The position numbers were made by a program, and so were the translations under genes. A stretch of DNA of 38,603 nt from Phormidium sp. OSCR (GTDB taxonomy: Bacteria > Cyanobacteriota > Cyanobacteriia > Cyanobacteriales > Geitlerinemataceae): assembly GCA_001314905.1 (NCBI GenBank), contig LJZT01000036.1:1-38603 (forward strand), given 5' to 3'. The notes beneath the pieces were generated by a model. That model saw only the letters and a program-made list of their open reading frames with translations, did no database searches and was not told the DNA's origin. This document shows, piece after piece, positions 26,839-36,370 of this stretch (position 1 is its first letter; every line of letters begins with the position of its first letter).

Positions 26839-27866
26839 TTCGTAGAAACCGTACTCCTGTCGTCGGAGGGGTTCGGTGCGGAAGAGCTGAGAATTTCCCG
26901 GATGCGATAGATGGGACGATGTTGAGACTCATGGTAGGTGCGCATCAGCAACTCCCCGAGGAGGCCAAAGCTAAACAATTGTACGCCAGCCATAATCAGC
27001 AGGATAGCCAGAGTCAGCAGGGGGCGATCGCCGATGTTGGCCCCAGTAATCAGTTTCAGCCCCGTCAAATAGCCTCCCAGGATGACTCCCGCAACGAGAG
27101 AGAGAATCCCCAACCCGCCAAACACGTGCATGGGACGAGTGAGGAATTTCTTAAGGAAAAACACCGTCAACAGATCCATTAAGACGCGAAAGGTGCGCCC
27201 TAGGCCATATTTACTCTGACCAAACTGGCGAGCATGATGGCTGACCGGAACTTCAGCAATTCTGGCCCCTTCGATGAAGGCCAGGGCCGGTAGAAAACGG
27301 TGCAGTTCACCATAGAGGTTCATATCGGCCACAATTTCTCGCCGGTAGGCTTTTAGGGAACAGCCGTAATCATGGAGGTCAACGCTGGTGACACGGCCAA
27401 TGAGCCAATTGGCGATTTTCGAGGGCAGTAATCGGGTTAGGGCCGCATCTTGGCGGTTTTTTCGCCAGCCACTGACGAGATCGTAGCCCTGATCGAGGGT
27501 GGCGATGAGGTTGGGAATGTCTTTGGGGTCATTTTGTAGATCTCCGTCGAGGGTGACGATAATCCGCCCCTCGGCTTCTTGGAACCCGGCGGCCATGGCG
27601 GCGGTTTGTCCGTAGTTGCGTCGGAAGAAAATGACTTTGAGCTGAGGATAGTCTGGAGCCAGTTCTCGGAGGCGATCGCGGGTTCCGTCGCTCGATCCAT
27701 CATCGACGAGGATGACGTTATAGGAGAAGTCGGTTGAGTCCATCACCGCCACGATGGCCTCGATTAAACGGCCGACACTTTCGACTTCGTTATAGATGGG
27801 GACGACCACTGAAACATCGAGGCTGGGTCCATCGAGAATCGGGGCAGGGGTTGGGCTAGAACGCAT
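26835..27866 (-). CDS. GT2 family glycosyltransferase (DPM1/polyisoprenyl-phosphate type)
   Basis: A 343-residue protein. The GT-A domain has VSVVVPIYNE, LVDDGSSDGT and VTLDGDLQNDP (metal-binding Asp), with ARQFGQSKYGLGRTF near the domain end. Two C-terminal membrane spans follow (about 235-260 and 275-305). This matches transferases that move a sugar from a nucleotide donor to a polyprenyl phosphate or lipid, such as dolichol-phosphate mannosyltransferase homologues. The open frame begins at a TTG (27938), inside the end of the upstream gene; ATG 27866 is 28 bp after that gene's stop and is chosen. It is probably co-transcribed with the desaturase/SDR gene. Confidence 0.88.
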   Translation of the reverse strand: MRSSPTPAPILDGPSLDVSVVVPIYNEVESVGRLIEAIVAVMDSTDFSYNVILVDDGSSDGTRDRLRELAPDYPQLKVIFFRRNYGQTAAMAAGFQEAEGRIIVTLDGDLQNDPKDIPNLIATLDQGYDLVSGWRKNRQDAALTRLLPSKIANWLIGRVTSVDLHDYGCSLKAYRREIVADMNLYGELHRFLPALAFIEGARIAEVPVSHHARQFGQSKYGLGRTFRVLMDLLTVFFLKKFLTRPMHVFGGLGILSLVAGVILGGYLTGLKLITGANIGDRPLLTLAILLIMAGVQLFSFGLLGELLMRTYHESQHRPIYRIREILSSSAPNPSDDRSTVSTN

Positions 27867-27894
27867 GGTGGTTGACCAAGAGAATGGGGGAGTC

Positions 27895-29151
27895 TCAAGA
27901 CTCGGGAGATATATCCTGGTTAGCACAGATTTCGCCAACTGGGGAGGTCCGGGTCAGCCAGCGGAAATACAGAGAAACGCTCAGTTCTTTGAGGGGATGG
28001 AGAACCCAGGTCATGGGGTTGATGGTAACAATAATGTTACGAACATCCCCTTGAGCACGTTTGACGATTTTGGCGGCCACGCGATCGCTGTCCATCACAC
28101 CAATGGGGTTGAGGTTACTCTTGAACGGCCCGAGGATCAGTTTGCGGATGATGCAGGGGGAGTCGAGACGACGTAGGGTGACTAAATCTCCTAGGGTGCG
28201 TTTGCTGAGTTCGTAGAGGGGGCTAAAGGCCGGGTTCACTTCGGCTTCAGAGGTATTAACCCAGAGTTCCTTACGGACGCGATCGCGATCGCCGTCAACG
28301 GTTTCGAGGAACGCTTCCATCAACCGCCAAGCTGAAAAAGCATTCACTTGATAGGACTGCTCAATAGCGTCGGGGGAGCGATCGCCGTGAACGTTGATCC
28401 CGTGGTTAATAATCAGGATATCTACCTTAGCCAAGGTGTCAGCGAGGGCAGCTTCCTGGCCGACTTGCCAACGTTGACTGGGGATGTCTTGCCCATCGAG
28501 GTTAATCGGCTGCTCGCGGGAGGTGAGGGCGAGAACTTTGGCATCTTGAGCCTTGAGCTGTCGTAGCAGAGCCTGGCCCAAGGTTCCTGAGGCCCCCGTG
28601 ACGGCGATGGTTTTGCCTTTGAGCGAGAGTGCCGTACCCATAAGTTGATCCACGATGGTGAGTGTACTGCAAAAATAGGCGTTCTGGTTCTCAAAATGAT
28701 GTCGCCAATGGTAAGGGCGATTCACCCACCAACGGGAGGGTGGGGTTTGGAAGGGACCGGGAAGGTGGGTGACATCGGTGAGTTCGTGAGCCCAGGCCCA
28801 ACCCATCCCCCGAGCCATGGCGGACAGGAGAAAGACGAGAGAATAGAGGACTCCGGCACTGCATCCCCAGGCCACCTCAGGGGTGAGACTCCAGGCCAGC
28901 CCCCAAAAGGCAGCACTAAAGGCCATCATGACGCAGGACTCGGGAACGTCGTTATACCATTGCGCCTGACGGTAAATTAAGGCGCTGTTGGGGGTTAAAT
29001 CGGGGCGAAAGACCCGGTGATGCCAGGTGTGAAGCCGAGTTAGGGGGGGCCAAACATGGGCCAGGACATGGTAAAGATCGCGGCTGACTTCTACTGAGAT
29101 GATAGCGGCGATGGCCCAGGCGGCGATCGCACTCCAATCAAGGATCGTCAT
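27895..29151 (-). CDS. Fused sterol desaturase-type protein and short-chain dehydrogenase
   Basis: A 418-residue two-domain protein. The N-terminal half (about 1-180) is a membrane di-iron hydroxylase of the fatty acid hydroxylase family with His clusters DLYHVLAHVW, LHTWHH, AHELTDVTH and HWRHHFEN and several hydrophobic spans. The C-terminal half (about 180-400) is an SDR with TGASGTLGQALL, NHG and YELSK. Such bifunctional proteins are found in cyanobacteria; the reaction is unknown, though oxidation of a lipid or sterol-like hydroxyl followed by NAD(P)-dependent reduction or dehydrogenation is plausible. It lies directly upstream of the GT2 gene. Confidence 0.88.
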   Translation of the reverse strand: MTILDWSAIAAWAIAAIISVEVSRDLYHVLAHVWPPLTRLHTWHHRVFRPDLTPNSALIYRQAQWYNDVPESCVMMAFSAAFWGLAWSLTPEVAWGCSAGVLYSLVFLLSAMARGMGWAWAHELTDVTHLPGPFQTPPSRWWVNRPYHWRHHFENQNAYFCSTLTIVDQLMGTALSLKGKTIAVTGASGTLGQALLRQLKAQDAKVLALTSREQPINLDGQDIPSQRWQVGQEAALADTLAKVDILIINHGINVHGDRSPDAIEQSYQVNAFSAWRLMEAFLETVDGDRDRVRKELWVNTSEAEVNPAFSPLYELSKRTLGDLVTLRRLDSPCIIRKLILGPFKSNLNPIGVMDSDRVAAKIVKRAQGDVRNIIVTINPMTWVLHPLKELSVSLYFRWLTRTSPVGEICANQDISPES

Positions 29152-29273
29152 AGTCTTGTGGGTGACTCTCTAATCAATGGTGATAAATGGCAGTGAATGA
29201 TGGACTGTGAACCAGAACCGGTCAACAAAAGTCCCCGTCACGTTGGCATTGAATCATACTTTGCGGCACTCGC

Positions 29274-29990
29274 CTATAGGGGAAGTTGATCGAGGTCTCG
29301 GTTGGAGCCAATCACGACCATGGCCAAGCCTTTTTTGAGTCGTGCTTGAGGACTGGGGTTAATCTCAAATCCCTCATTTTTACCGACCGCTAAGACACTG
29401 ATGCCATAGGATTTACGTAAGTCCAGTTCTGCTAGGGTTTTCCCCTCGAATTTATCGGGAACAACCATCTCGACGATACTATGATTGGGGTCGAGTTCAA
29501 ACTGTTCTAAAATCCGAGGACGGGTGAGAGCGCGAGCTAGGGCGCATCCCATTTCTCGTTCAGGGAAGACGACGCGATCAGCCCCCACTTTTTTGAGCAA
29601 TTTCACGTGAACGGCCGATGAGGCTTTGGTCACGACATATTTGACGCCCCCTTCTTTGAGATTCAAGGTGGTGATAATACTTTCGGCCAGAAAGTTACCG
29701 ATGGCCACAATCACAATATCAAACTCAAACAGTCCCGCTTCTTTGAGGGCAGCAGGTTCGGTGGTGTCGAGACAGAGGACATGATCGGCGATGCGATCGT
29801 TTAACGCCAGGTTAACCAGTTTTTCATCGCGATCGACGGCTAACACTTCGTAGCGACTTTCATGTAATGTAGCACATACGGCACGGCCAAAGCGCCCCAA
29901 ACCAACGACGGCAAACTGTTTACTGTTTTCAGGTTGCCAACTTTTAAGAAAGTTAAAAGATGATAAATTCACGTTCGCTATTCCAAGCAT
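29274..29990 (-). CDS. ktrA: K+ uptake regulatory subunit KtrA (TrkA/RCK)
   Basis: A 238-residue cytoplasmic ring subunit that gates KtrB. RCK-N has FAVVGLGRFGRAV (nucleotide-binding GxGxxG), LAVDRDE (acidic ribose-binding end of the second strand), and GNFLAESIITTLNLKE. RCK-C spans about 155-238 (ILEQFELDPNHSIVEMVVPDKFEGKTL). The frame can start at TTG 30002; ATG 29990 is preferred as a standard start, with a short extra N-terminus before the Rossmann strand. It lies 68 bp after ktrB on the same strand, so an operon. Confidence 0.92.
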   Translation of the reverse strand: MLGIANVNLSSFNFLKSWQPENSKQFAVVGLGRFGRAVCATLHESRYEVLAVDRDEKLVNLALNDRIADHVLCLDTTEPAALKEAGLFEFDIVIVAIGNFLAESIITTLNLKEGGVKYVVTKASSAVHVKLLKKVGADRVVFPEREMGCALARALTRPRILEQFELDPNHSIVEMVVPDKFEGKTLAELDLRKSYGISVLAVGKNEGFEINPSPQARLKKGLAMVVIGSNRDLDQLPL

Positions 29991-30058
29991 GATAGAGGAC
30001 AAAATTGTGCAGAAACAATACTTGAGATTTTCTGATCAGGGTTTCGGATATACCGAAT

Positions 30059-31393
30059 CTATCCAACCAATAAATCTTCATCGGGGTAGTCGAGAACACT
30101 AGGTTTTGGATCGCCTAATAATGCGGCCATTAAAATTAGAACACCAACTCGCCCTGCATACATTAACAGGGTAATAATTAAGGCACCAACGATTGAAAAA
30201 TCAGCCGTAATCCCAGTTGATAAGCCCACCGTCGCAAAAGCAGAGACCGTCTCAAAGAGTAAATCAATAAATGGAACTCTGGGTTCTAAAATCGCCAAAA
30301 TCATGGTAGAAAGTGAAACAATTGAGATGGAGCCAACGGTGACAGCGACGGCTTTCATAATCAGCTCCGTGGGAACCCGCCGCTCGTAGAGTATGACGTT
30401 TTCACGTCCCTGCAATACCGATTTTGTGCAAGTTATTAGGACCCGGAAGGTTGTCGTTTTAATTCCGCCGCCAGTACTACCGGGGCTTGCCCCTATAAAC
30501 ATTAAAGCAATAGTTAAAAACAAGCCAGCAGTCGTCATTTTGCCAATATCAATGGTATTAAAACCAGCGGTGCGAGTGGTGACCGATTGGAACCAGGCGG
30601 CCGTAATTTTATGAAGCCAGGATAGGGGTTCTAACGTATTGGGATTCCCAAATTCACTGGCAAAAAAGCCCCAGGAGCCAATCAGCAGTAGCATCAAAGT
30701 TGTACTGCTGACGATTTTGACATGCAATGAGAAACGAAACCGTTTTTTATTTGGTTTTATCTGACTCTTTAACCAAAAAAAGGCTTCCATCATGACTTGA
30801 TAGCCGATGCCACCTAATATAATCAATATGGTGATAAAAATAGTCATTTGAGGAAGATTGATATACCCGGCCAAGCTATCTTCAAATAAACTGAATCCAG
30901 CATTATTAAAGGCACTAACACTATGAAATATAGATTGCCAAAGACCGTAAGTCCAACCAAATTCTGGAATAAAGATTGTCATCAGGGCAAACACTCCAGT
31001 CAGTTCCAAGAGCACTGTTAGGGCAATAATGGATTGGAGAAGCTGAGAGACGCTGGATACACCACCAGAATCGAGGGATTCTTGCAAGGCGATGCGATAG
31101 CGAACCCGAGAGCGACGGCCCAATAAAAGCAGTAAAAATGTGTTTGCTGTCATGTAGCCTAATCCGCCAACTTGAATTAGGGCAACGATAATCAATTGTC
31201 CCCAAAAGGAGTAATAACTGCCGGTATCGACAACAATTAAGCCGGTAACACAGGTGGCCGAGGTGGCGGTAAACAGGGCAGTTATTAATGAGTTCCAACT
31301 GCCATCAGCGAGGGAAATGGGCAACATCAACAGCAGTGTTCCTACGGTGATTACCCCGAGGAAGCCTAAACAGATAGTTCGCGCAACAGTCAT
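30059..31393 (-). CDS. ktrB: Na+-dependent K+ channel subunit KtrB (TrkH/NtpJ)
   Basis: A 444-residue membrane protein of the TrkH/KtrB superfamily with four pore loops, each with a filter Gly: SATCVTGL, SAFNNAGFS, TTRTAGFN and FATVGLST. These give the K+ selectivity filter. The third loop is followed by the intramembrane loop region (GASPGSTGGGIKTTT). It works with KtrA in K+ uptake at hyperosmotic stress. Synechocystis uses a third component, KtrE, which is not seen here. Gene order ktrB-ktrA. Confidence 0.93.
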   Translation of the reverse strand: MTVARTICLGFLGVITVGTLLLMLPISLADGSWNSLITALFTATSATCVTGLIVVDTGSYYSFWGQLIIVALIQVGGLGYMTANTFLLLLLGRRSRVRYRIALQESLDSGGVSSVSQLLQSIIALTVLLELTGVFALMTIFIPEFGWTYGLWQSIFHSVSAFNNAGFSLFEDSLAGYINLPQMTIFITILIILGGIGYQVMMEAFFWLKSQIKPNKKRFRFSLHVKIVSSTTLMLLLIGSWGFFASEFGNPNTLEPLSWLHKITAAWFQSVTTRTAGFNTIDIGKMTTAGLFLTIALMFIGASPGSTGGGIKTTTFRVLITCTKSVLQGRENVILYERRVPTELIMKAVAVTVGSISIVSLSTMILAILEPRVPFIDLLFETVSAFATVGLSTGITADFSIVGALIITLLMYAGRVGVLILMAALLGDPKPSVLDYPDEDLLVG

Positions 31394-31459
31394 GGACGAG
31401 AGCGAATGAAAGTAAATCGTATTGTAGTATCTTACCGACCTTTGCCGATTCTGAAATGG

Positions 31460-32965
31460 TTAGGTAAATTTAGCGTCAATTTGCCGGACGACGGTATAGG
31501 CTGAGTAGCTAACGCCAGCGGTTCCTTCGCCGGGATGGGTGCAATCACCGACAAGCCAGAGGTTGGAGATGGGGGTGCGATTGGCGAAGCCGAAGGGGCC
31601 AAAGGTGGAGATACGCTGGCCCAGGCCGCCAACAACGCCGGCCTCGCGTCCGGTAAAGTGGGCAAAGGTGCGGGGGGTGGCGGCTTCGATGTGAATCAGA
31701 TGCTGGGGGGAAAGGTCGAAGTAACCATTGAGACGGGCGATCGCCGCCTGGGTATAGTGGTCTTTAAGCTGCTCGTAGTCGTGACAAGTCCACCATGGCC
31801 GCACATCGGTGAAGGAGGAGGCGATGAGGGTAGCCTGGCCTTGGGGGGCGCGGCCATCGCCGGGACGACTGACGGAGACGAAGAGAGAGTTATTTTCGGC
31901 AATCTCTCCCTGGCCGTCGTACAAAAATTGCAGATGAGGGGGACAGTTGGCGGGAATTGCTGCTGCATCGACGCCGAGATAAATGACGAAGGCCCCGGAG
32001 GCGGGGGGGAGTTTGTCAACGCGGTGGCGATAGCCTGGGGGGGGATTGTCGAGGAGTTGGACGAGGTTTTGTACGGTGACGTTGGCGACAACGAGATCGG
32101 CGGATTCGGTCCAGGTATCCTGAGTTTTGAGGTTACGGATGCTAACACCAGTCACCTGCTTATCGGGGTTGTGGATGGCTTCGACGCGATGGCCCATGTG
32201 CAGGGTTGCGCCATCTCGGGTTAAGGACTGTTGTAGGCGATCGCTCAATACCTGCATACTACCATCGAGGTGATAGAGTCCCTGGGGGTCTTGGGACACG
32301 CCTAGGGCTGTGGCGGCGTAGAGGAGGGCCGTGTCTTCGGCCTCAACTTGGGAGTAGAGTTTAAGTTGCAGGTCGAGGAATGTACGCAGACGGCGATCGC
32401 CATCGAGGCCAAACCAGCGTAGGGCATCGCCGACAGTCCAAAAGGTAAAGGGAACTGTCACCAAAGTTCCCGGCCGTACCGCCCCCAGTAAACGGCTAAT
32501 ATCCCAAAGATTGCGGGGCGGAAGCACGGGATCGCGTCCCTGAAAGGCCCAACTAGCCCGAAATAAGGTTCGCATCAGTTGCCAGAACGGCTCACTTCCA
32601 GGAAACTGCCGCTGTTGTTCTTCCCGCCAACGGAGGGGATCGCGCCAAACGTTGATGGGTTCGGTTTCTCCGGGGAGATAGACGGCACAGGCGGGATCGC
32701 AGGGGCTGGCCTCGGGAACGGGAATCTCCAGTTCTTGGAAGATGCGATGGTGGATACCGCCGGGTTCGAGGCCCGCCACTTGAGTCGCGCCGACATCGAA
32801 GGTGAAACCGCGCCGTTTGAAGGTGGAGGCACAGCCCCCTGGGACAATCGCCTGGTCAAATACCTTGACAGAATAGCCGCGATGTGCTAGAAGTGCTGCG
32901 GCGGTGAGTCCGCCAATGCCCGCACCAATGACGATAATCTCCTGGGGTTTGGGCGAGTTGTTCAT
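31460..32965 (-). CDS. crtD: CrtD-type carotenoid desaturase (phytoene-dehydrogenase family)
   Basis: A 501-residue FAD enzyme of the CrtI/CrtH/CrtD family. The N-terminal dinucleotide fold is IVIGAGIGGLTAAALLA, then VPGGCASTFKRRGFTFDVGATQV and the AGLEPGG block that marks the CrtD subgroup in my recollection. The C-terminus has NLWLVGDCTHPGEGTAGVSYSA, the FAD-binding end. Cyanobacterial CrtD introduces C-3',4' double bonds in myxol glycoside (myxoxanthophyll) synthesis. Alternative: the carotene isomerase CrtH, whose N-terminus differs (PGGSAGYF-type), so CrtD is preferred. It is transcribed alone, divergent from the M16 peptidase gene. Confidence 0.8.
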   Translation of the reverse strand: MNNSPKPQEIIVIGAGIGGLTAAALLAHRGYSVKVFDQAIVPGGCASTFKRRGFTFDVGATQVAGLEPGGIHHRIFQELEIPVPEASPCDPACAVYLPGETEPINVWRDPLRWREEQQRQFPGSEPFWQLMRTLFRASWAFQGRDPVLPPRNLWDISRLLGAVRPGTLVTVPFTFWTVGDALRWFGLDGDRRLRTFLDLQLKLYSQVEAEDTALLYAATALGVSQDPQGLYHLDGSMQVLSDRLQQSLTRDGATLHMGHRVEAIHNPDKQVTGVSIRNLKTQDTWTESADLVVANVTVQNLVQLLDNPPPGYRHRVDKLPPASGAFVIYLGVDAAAIPANCPPHLQFLYDGQGEIAENNSLFVSVSRPGDGRAPQGQATLIASSFTDVRPWWTCHDYEQLKDHYTQAAIARLNGYFDLSPQHLIHIEAATPRTFAHFTGREAGVVGGLGQRISTFGPFGFANRTPISNLWLVGDCTHPGEGTAGVSYSAYTVVRQIDAKFT

Positions 32966-33048
32966 GGAATGTTGACGGTTGGGGAAAATTCTAATTAAAG
33001 TTTACCCTTCTTAACACTTAAAGTAACTTAAACTGGAGAGGAGGGTTT

Positions 33049-34410
33049 GTGATTTTGTGGTGCAGACTCTCGCTGTATCGACGTTTGGTCGATTGTTCAC
33101 TTCAAGCGCTCATGACTTCTACTCTCCTCAGTCGCTTTCCTAATGTTGCCCTCAACACACCAACGATTTGCAAGTTCGCCAATGGCTTAACGGTGATTGC
33201 CGAGCAGGTTCCGGTTGAAGCGGTGAATCTCAGTCTTTGGTTCAATGTTGGCTCAGCCATCGAAGCCGATGCCATGGTGGGAACAGCTCACTTCCTCGAA
33301 CATATGATTTTTAAGGGCAGCGATCGCCTCAAATTAGGAGAGTTCGAGCGTCGCATCGAGGCCCGAGGGGCAGTCACCAATGCCGCAACGAGTCAAGATT
33401 ATACGCAGTTTTATCTCACCTGTGCGCCCCAGGATTTTGCCGCGTTAACCCCCCTCCAACTCGATGTGGTGTTGAACCCGCAAATTGCTGAAGCGGCGTT
33501 TCAGCGAGAGCGTCAGGTGGTGTTAGAGGAAATCCGCCGTTCTGATGACAATCCCCAGCGACGGAATTATCAACGGGCCATCGAGTTGGCCTTTGCTGAA
33601 CTCCCCTATCGTCGCCCAGTGTTGGGATCGACGGAGATTGTCTCGGGGTTACAGCCTCAGCAAATGCGGGACTTTCACCGCACCTGGTATCGCCCGGAAT
33701 CCCTGACAGCGGTGGCGGTGGGAAATCTGCCGGTAGAGGAGTTGGTGGCGACGGTAGCCAACTCCTTCGCTCAGGTGTCTGATGATGATTTGGCGATCGC
33801 CTGTCCGTTACCGCCTCGTTCGTTCCCCGCGCCAGAGTTGGGGTTTGGCGAGATTGTGCGTCGGGATTATCGCGATCGCAGCTTACAGCAGGCGCGATTG
33901 AGTCTGTTGTGGCGGGTTCCGGGGTTGGCGCAGTTGCAGGAAACCTATGCTTTAGATGTGTTGGCCAGTATTTTAGGCCAAGGGCGTACCGGGCGTTTGG
34001 TGCGCCAGTTGCGCGAGGAACAAGGGCTGGTGTCTCGGGTGGGGGCGGGAAATCTCAGTTATCGCCTGCAAGGCCTGTTTCAGGTGGGGGCGCAGTTAGC
34101 TGAGGAGCATTTAGAGACGGTTGAAACGGCGATTGTGGAACAGATACGCCGTTTACAGGATGAGTTGGTGTCTGAGGGGGAAATGGAGCGCATTCGCAAG
34201 CAAGTAGCCAATCGCTTTGTGTTTGGCAGTGAACGGCCGAGCGATCGCGCGAATTTATATGGCTATTTTCAGGCTTTGGTGGGGGATGTTGATCCGGCGA
34301 TCGCCTATCCCGAGGCGGTGCGATCGCTCAGCCGGGAAGATTTACAGGCCGCGGCCCAGAAATACCTCAATTCCGAGGCCTTTGGGGCGGTGATTGTGCG
34401 CCCTGGTTAG
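33049..34410 (+). CDS. M16 family zinc metallopeptidase
   Basis: A 453-residue protein of the pitrilysin/M16B family. The inverted zinc motif is HFLEH (residues 81-85), with the distal ligand Glu in VVLEEIRR (about 161). DNPQRRNYQRAIELAF and WYRPESLTAVAVGN are typical. Both Glu and His ligands are present, so it is active rather than a non-catalytic partner; the usual inactive partner gene is not adjacent. Start: GTG 33049 has a perfect AGGAGG four bases upstream, giving 21 extra residues before MTSTLL. ATG 33112 gives the more usual N-terminus but lacks a ribosome site. It ends 3 bases from the convergent ABC gene. Confidence 0.88.
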   Translation: MILWCRLSLYRRLVDCSLQALMTSTLLSRFPNVALNTPTICKFANGLTVIAEQVPVEAVNLSLWFNVGSAIEADAMVGTAHFLEHMIFKGSDRLKLGEFERRIEARGAVTNAATSQDYTQFYLTCAPQDFAALTPLQLDVVLNPQIAEAAFQRERQVVLEEIRRSDDNPQRRNYQRAIELAFAELPYRRPVLGSTEIVSGLQPQQMRDFHRTWYRPESLTAVAVGNLPVEELVATVANSFAQVSDDDLAIACPLPPRSFPAPELGFGEIVRRDYRDRSLQQARLSLLWRVPGLAQLQETYALDVLASILGQGRTGRLVRQLREEQGLVSRVGAGNLSYRLQGLFQVGAQLAEEHLETVETAIVEQIRRLQDELVSEGEMERIRKQVANRFVFGSERPSDRANLYGYFQALVGDVDPAIAYPEAVRSLSREDLQAAAQKYLNSEAFGAVIVRPG

Positions 34411-34413
34411 GGG

Positions 34414-36276
34414 TTATTCATTCAGATAACTCGACGCTTGTAGGTGAAACATCTTGGCGTAGAGGCCCCGTTTCTCTAACAGTTGCGCATGAGAGCCGAT
34501 CTCGATAATACGATGGTTTTCTAACACCACAATGCGATCGGCCATGCGAACCGTGGAAAAGCGGTGACTGACAAAAAACGTCATGCGCCCCTCTGTGAGA
34601 CGACGGAATCGTTCAAATAACTCCGACTCGGCGATCGCATCCAACGCCGCCGTCGGTTCATCTAAAATCAAAATCGGCGCCGAACTCATAAAGGCCCGGG
34701 CCATACCAATTTTCTGCCATTGTCCCCCCGATAAATCCGTTCCCCCGGCGAAAATTTTGCCCAAAATCGTCTCATAGCCCTGATCTAAGCCCTCAATCAC
34801 CTCCGTCGCCCCCCCAGCCGCCGCCGCCGTCTCAATTTGGCCCAAATCATCCCGCCGCGACAAATCTCCAAAGCCGATATTATCCTGGGCGGTGAGACTA
34901 TAGCGGGCAAAATCCTGGAAAATTACGCCAATGTTGCGGCGCAACTCCTCTAAGGCGATTTCAGATAGAGGAACCCCATCGACGGTAATTTCCCCCTCGG
35001 TGGGATCATACAGTCGCGTCACTAACTTTAATAAGGTGGTTTTTCCCGCCCCATTCACCCCCACCAGGGCAACACTTTCCCCCGGCTTCACTGTTAAATT
35101 GAGGTTTTCCAGGGTGGGTTCACTAGCCCCTGGGTAGGTAAAACTGACGTTTCGTAATTCTAACCCCTGACGAATTGGCTTGGGAAACGGTTTTGGTTCC
35201 GCCGGTTCGACGACTTTCGGGGCTAAGTCTAAAAACTCAAAATATTGAGAGACATAGAGATTGTATTCATAGGTTTGGGCGATACTTTGTAAAATCTGCT
35301 GCAAGACGTTTTGGGCTTGGGCAAAGGCCCCCGAATACATGGTAAAGTCCCCAATGCTAATCGCCCCTTGAATCGCTCGTACAATCGTCCAACCATAGGC
35401 GCTATAGTAGCCTAAATTGGCAACTGTTCCCGCTAAACCTCGAACTGTGGCAAAACGGCGGGCTAGGAAAGCAGATTCGTTGTTGAAACGGCGACGAATC
35501 TCAGCCCATTGTTGCAGGAGATAGTCCCCTAAACGAAATAGACGCACTTCTTTGGCGAAGGCATTTTGGGTTAAGACACGTTGCAGATAATCTGCCCGTC
35601 GCCCCGCTTGAGTTTGCGATCGCGACAGCCAAAACCGCCGCCCGGAATACTTGACACTCGCCCAAAGTGCAGGAACTGAGGTAGCCAGTAATAACAGCAT
35701 TACCCAGGGACTAAATCGCAACAAGAGGGCGATGGAACTAAAGAAACTCACCAATTGCCCCAGTAACCCCGTTAAGGTTCCTAAAATGCGCACAGGATAG
35801 TCGCTACCGCTTTGTTGGGCGCGGCTAAGGGTATCATGAAATTCGGGCAATTCATAATGGGATAAATCCAGACGAATCGCTTGCTGAATTAAGACTCCAT
35901 TGGCGTGAATGGAAAAGCGATCTTTAAGAACTTGTAGGCTATAACTATTGACTTGGTTGGCAACTTCTGATAGGAAACTAATGGCAAATCGTAGGGCGAC
36001 TAAGCCTAAAATGGTCAAGCCAGCGGCTTCGAGTTGTCCGATATTGGCGACAACTTCATCGACCACCAGTTTGGTGATATAGAGTTCTGTGACGGGAATG
36101 AGGCCGCGAACTAGGGTAATGAAGACTGAGAGAAGCAGATAGCCGGGTTCGGCTTGCCAAACTAATTTTACCAGTTTGGGGGTATTAGCAAGAACACTGA
36201 AAAACCGCATTTTGGGGGATTTCTGCGGTGTTTTCAGGGGGGGCTGATCCAGTTGGCGGTTGCGGCGTTTAAACAA
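34414..36276 (-). CDS. ABC exporter, fused membrane and ATPase domains
   Basis: A 620-residue half transporter. A six-span membrane domain (about 45-335) is followed by an ATPase domain with GVNGAGKTTLL (Walker A), VIFQDFARYSL (Q-loop), DLSGGQWQKIGMARA (signature), ILILDEPTAALD (Walker B) and FVSHRFSTVR (H-loop). Likely a homodimer exporting a lipid, peptide or other hydrophobic compound; substrate not identifiable. The membrane domain is of the exporter-I fold (MsbA/LmrA-like, with FARYSLTAQDN resembling lantibiotic/bacteriocin exporters of the HlyB group). No peptidase domain. Confidence 0.87.
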   Translation of the reverse strand: MFKRRNRQLDQPPLKTPQKSPKMRFFSVLANTPKLVKLVWQAEPGYLLLSVFITLVRGLIPVTELYITKLVVDEVVANIGQLEAAGLTILGLVALRFAISFLSEVANQVNSYSLQVLKDRFSIHANGVLIQQAIRLDLSHYELPEFHDTLSRAQQSGSDYPVRILGTLTGLLGQLVSFFSSIALLLRFSPWVMLLLLATSVPALWASVKYSGRRFWLSRSQTQAGRRADYLQRVLTQNAFAKEVRLFRLGDYLLQQWAEIRRRFNNESAFLARRFATVRGLAGTVANLGYYSAYGWTIVRAIQGAISIGDFTMYSGAFAQAQNVLQQILQSIAQTYEYNLYVSQYFEFLDLAPKVVEPAEPKPFPKPIRQGLELRNVSFTYPGASEPTLENLNLTVKPGESVALVGVNGAGKTTLLKLVTRLYDPTEGEITVDGVPLSEIALEELRRNIGVIFQDFARYSLTAQDNIGFGDLSRRDDLGQIETAAAAGGATEVIEGLDQGYETILGKIFAGGTDLSGGQWQKIGMARAFMSSAPILILDEPTAALDAIAESELFERFRRLTEGRMTFFVSHRFSTVRMADRIVVLENHRIIEIGSHAQLLEKRGLYAKMFHLQASSYLNE

Positions 36277-36330
36277 GGTTTGTCGTTAAAGTATCATCAT
36301 CGGACTGAACTGGGGTCGAATACCAGCAAA

Positions 36331-36349
36331 CCCGGTTTCTTGAAGAAAC
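36331..36349. repeat. Short REP-like palindrome between ABC and hydrolase genes
   Basis: GTTTCTT (36335-36341) and AAGAAAC (36343-36349) form a dyad, flanked by CCCG and TCGG; the CGGTTTCT motif repeats at 36351-36358. This sequence type recurs as a dispersed repeat in cyanobacterial spacers and may end transcripts. Confidence 0.5.
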
Positions 36350-36370
36350 TCGGTTTCTCAGGTTTGGGGT

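Noticed and set aside
31535-32224. 229-codon Gly-rich open frame antisense to crtD
   Set aside because: Low-complexity Gly/Asp/Glu composition from the reverse of codon-biased coding DNA.
32975-33035. HLR1-like (RpaB-type) direct repeat before the M16 gene
   Set aside because: Only a loose match to the consensus; the A/T-rich TTAA repeats there are equally well explained by promoter composition.
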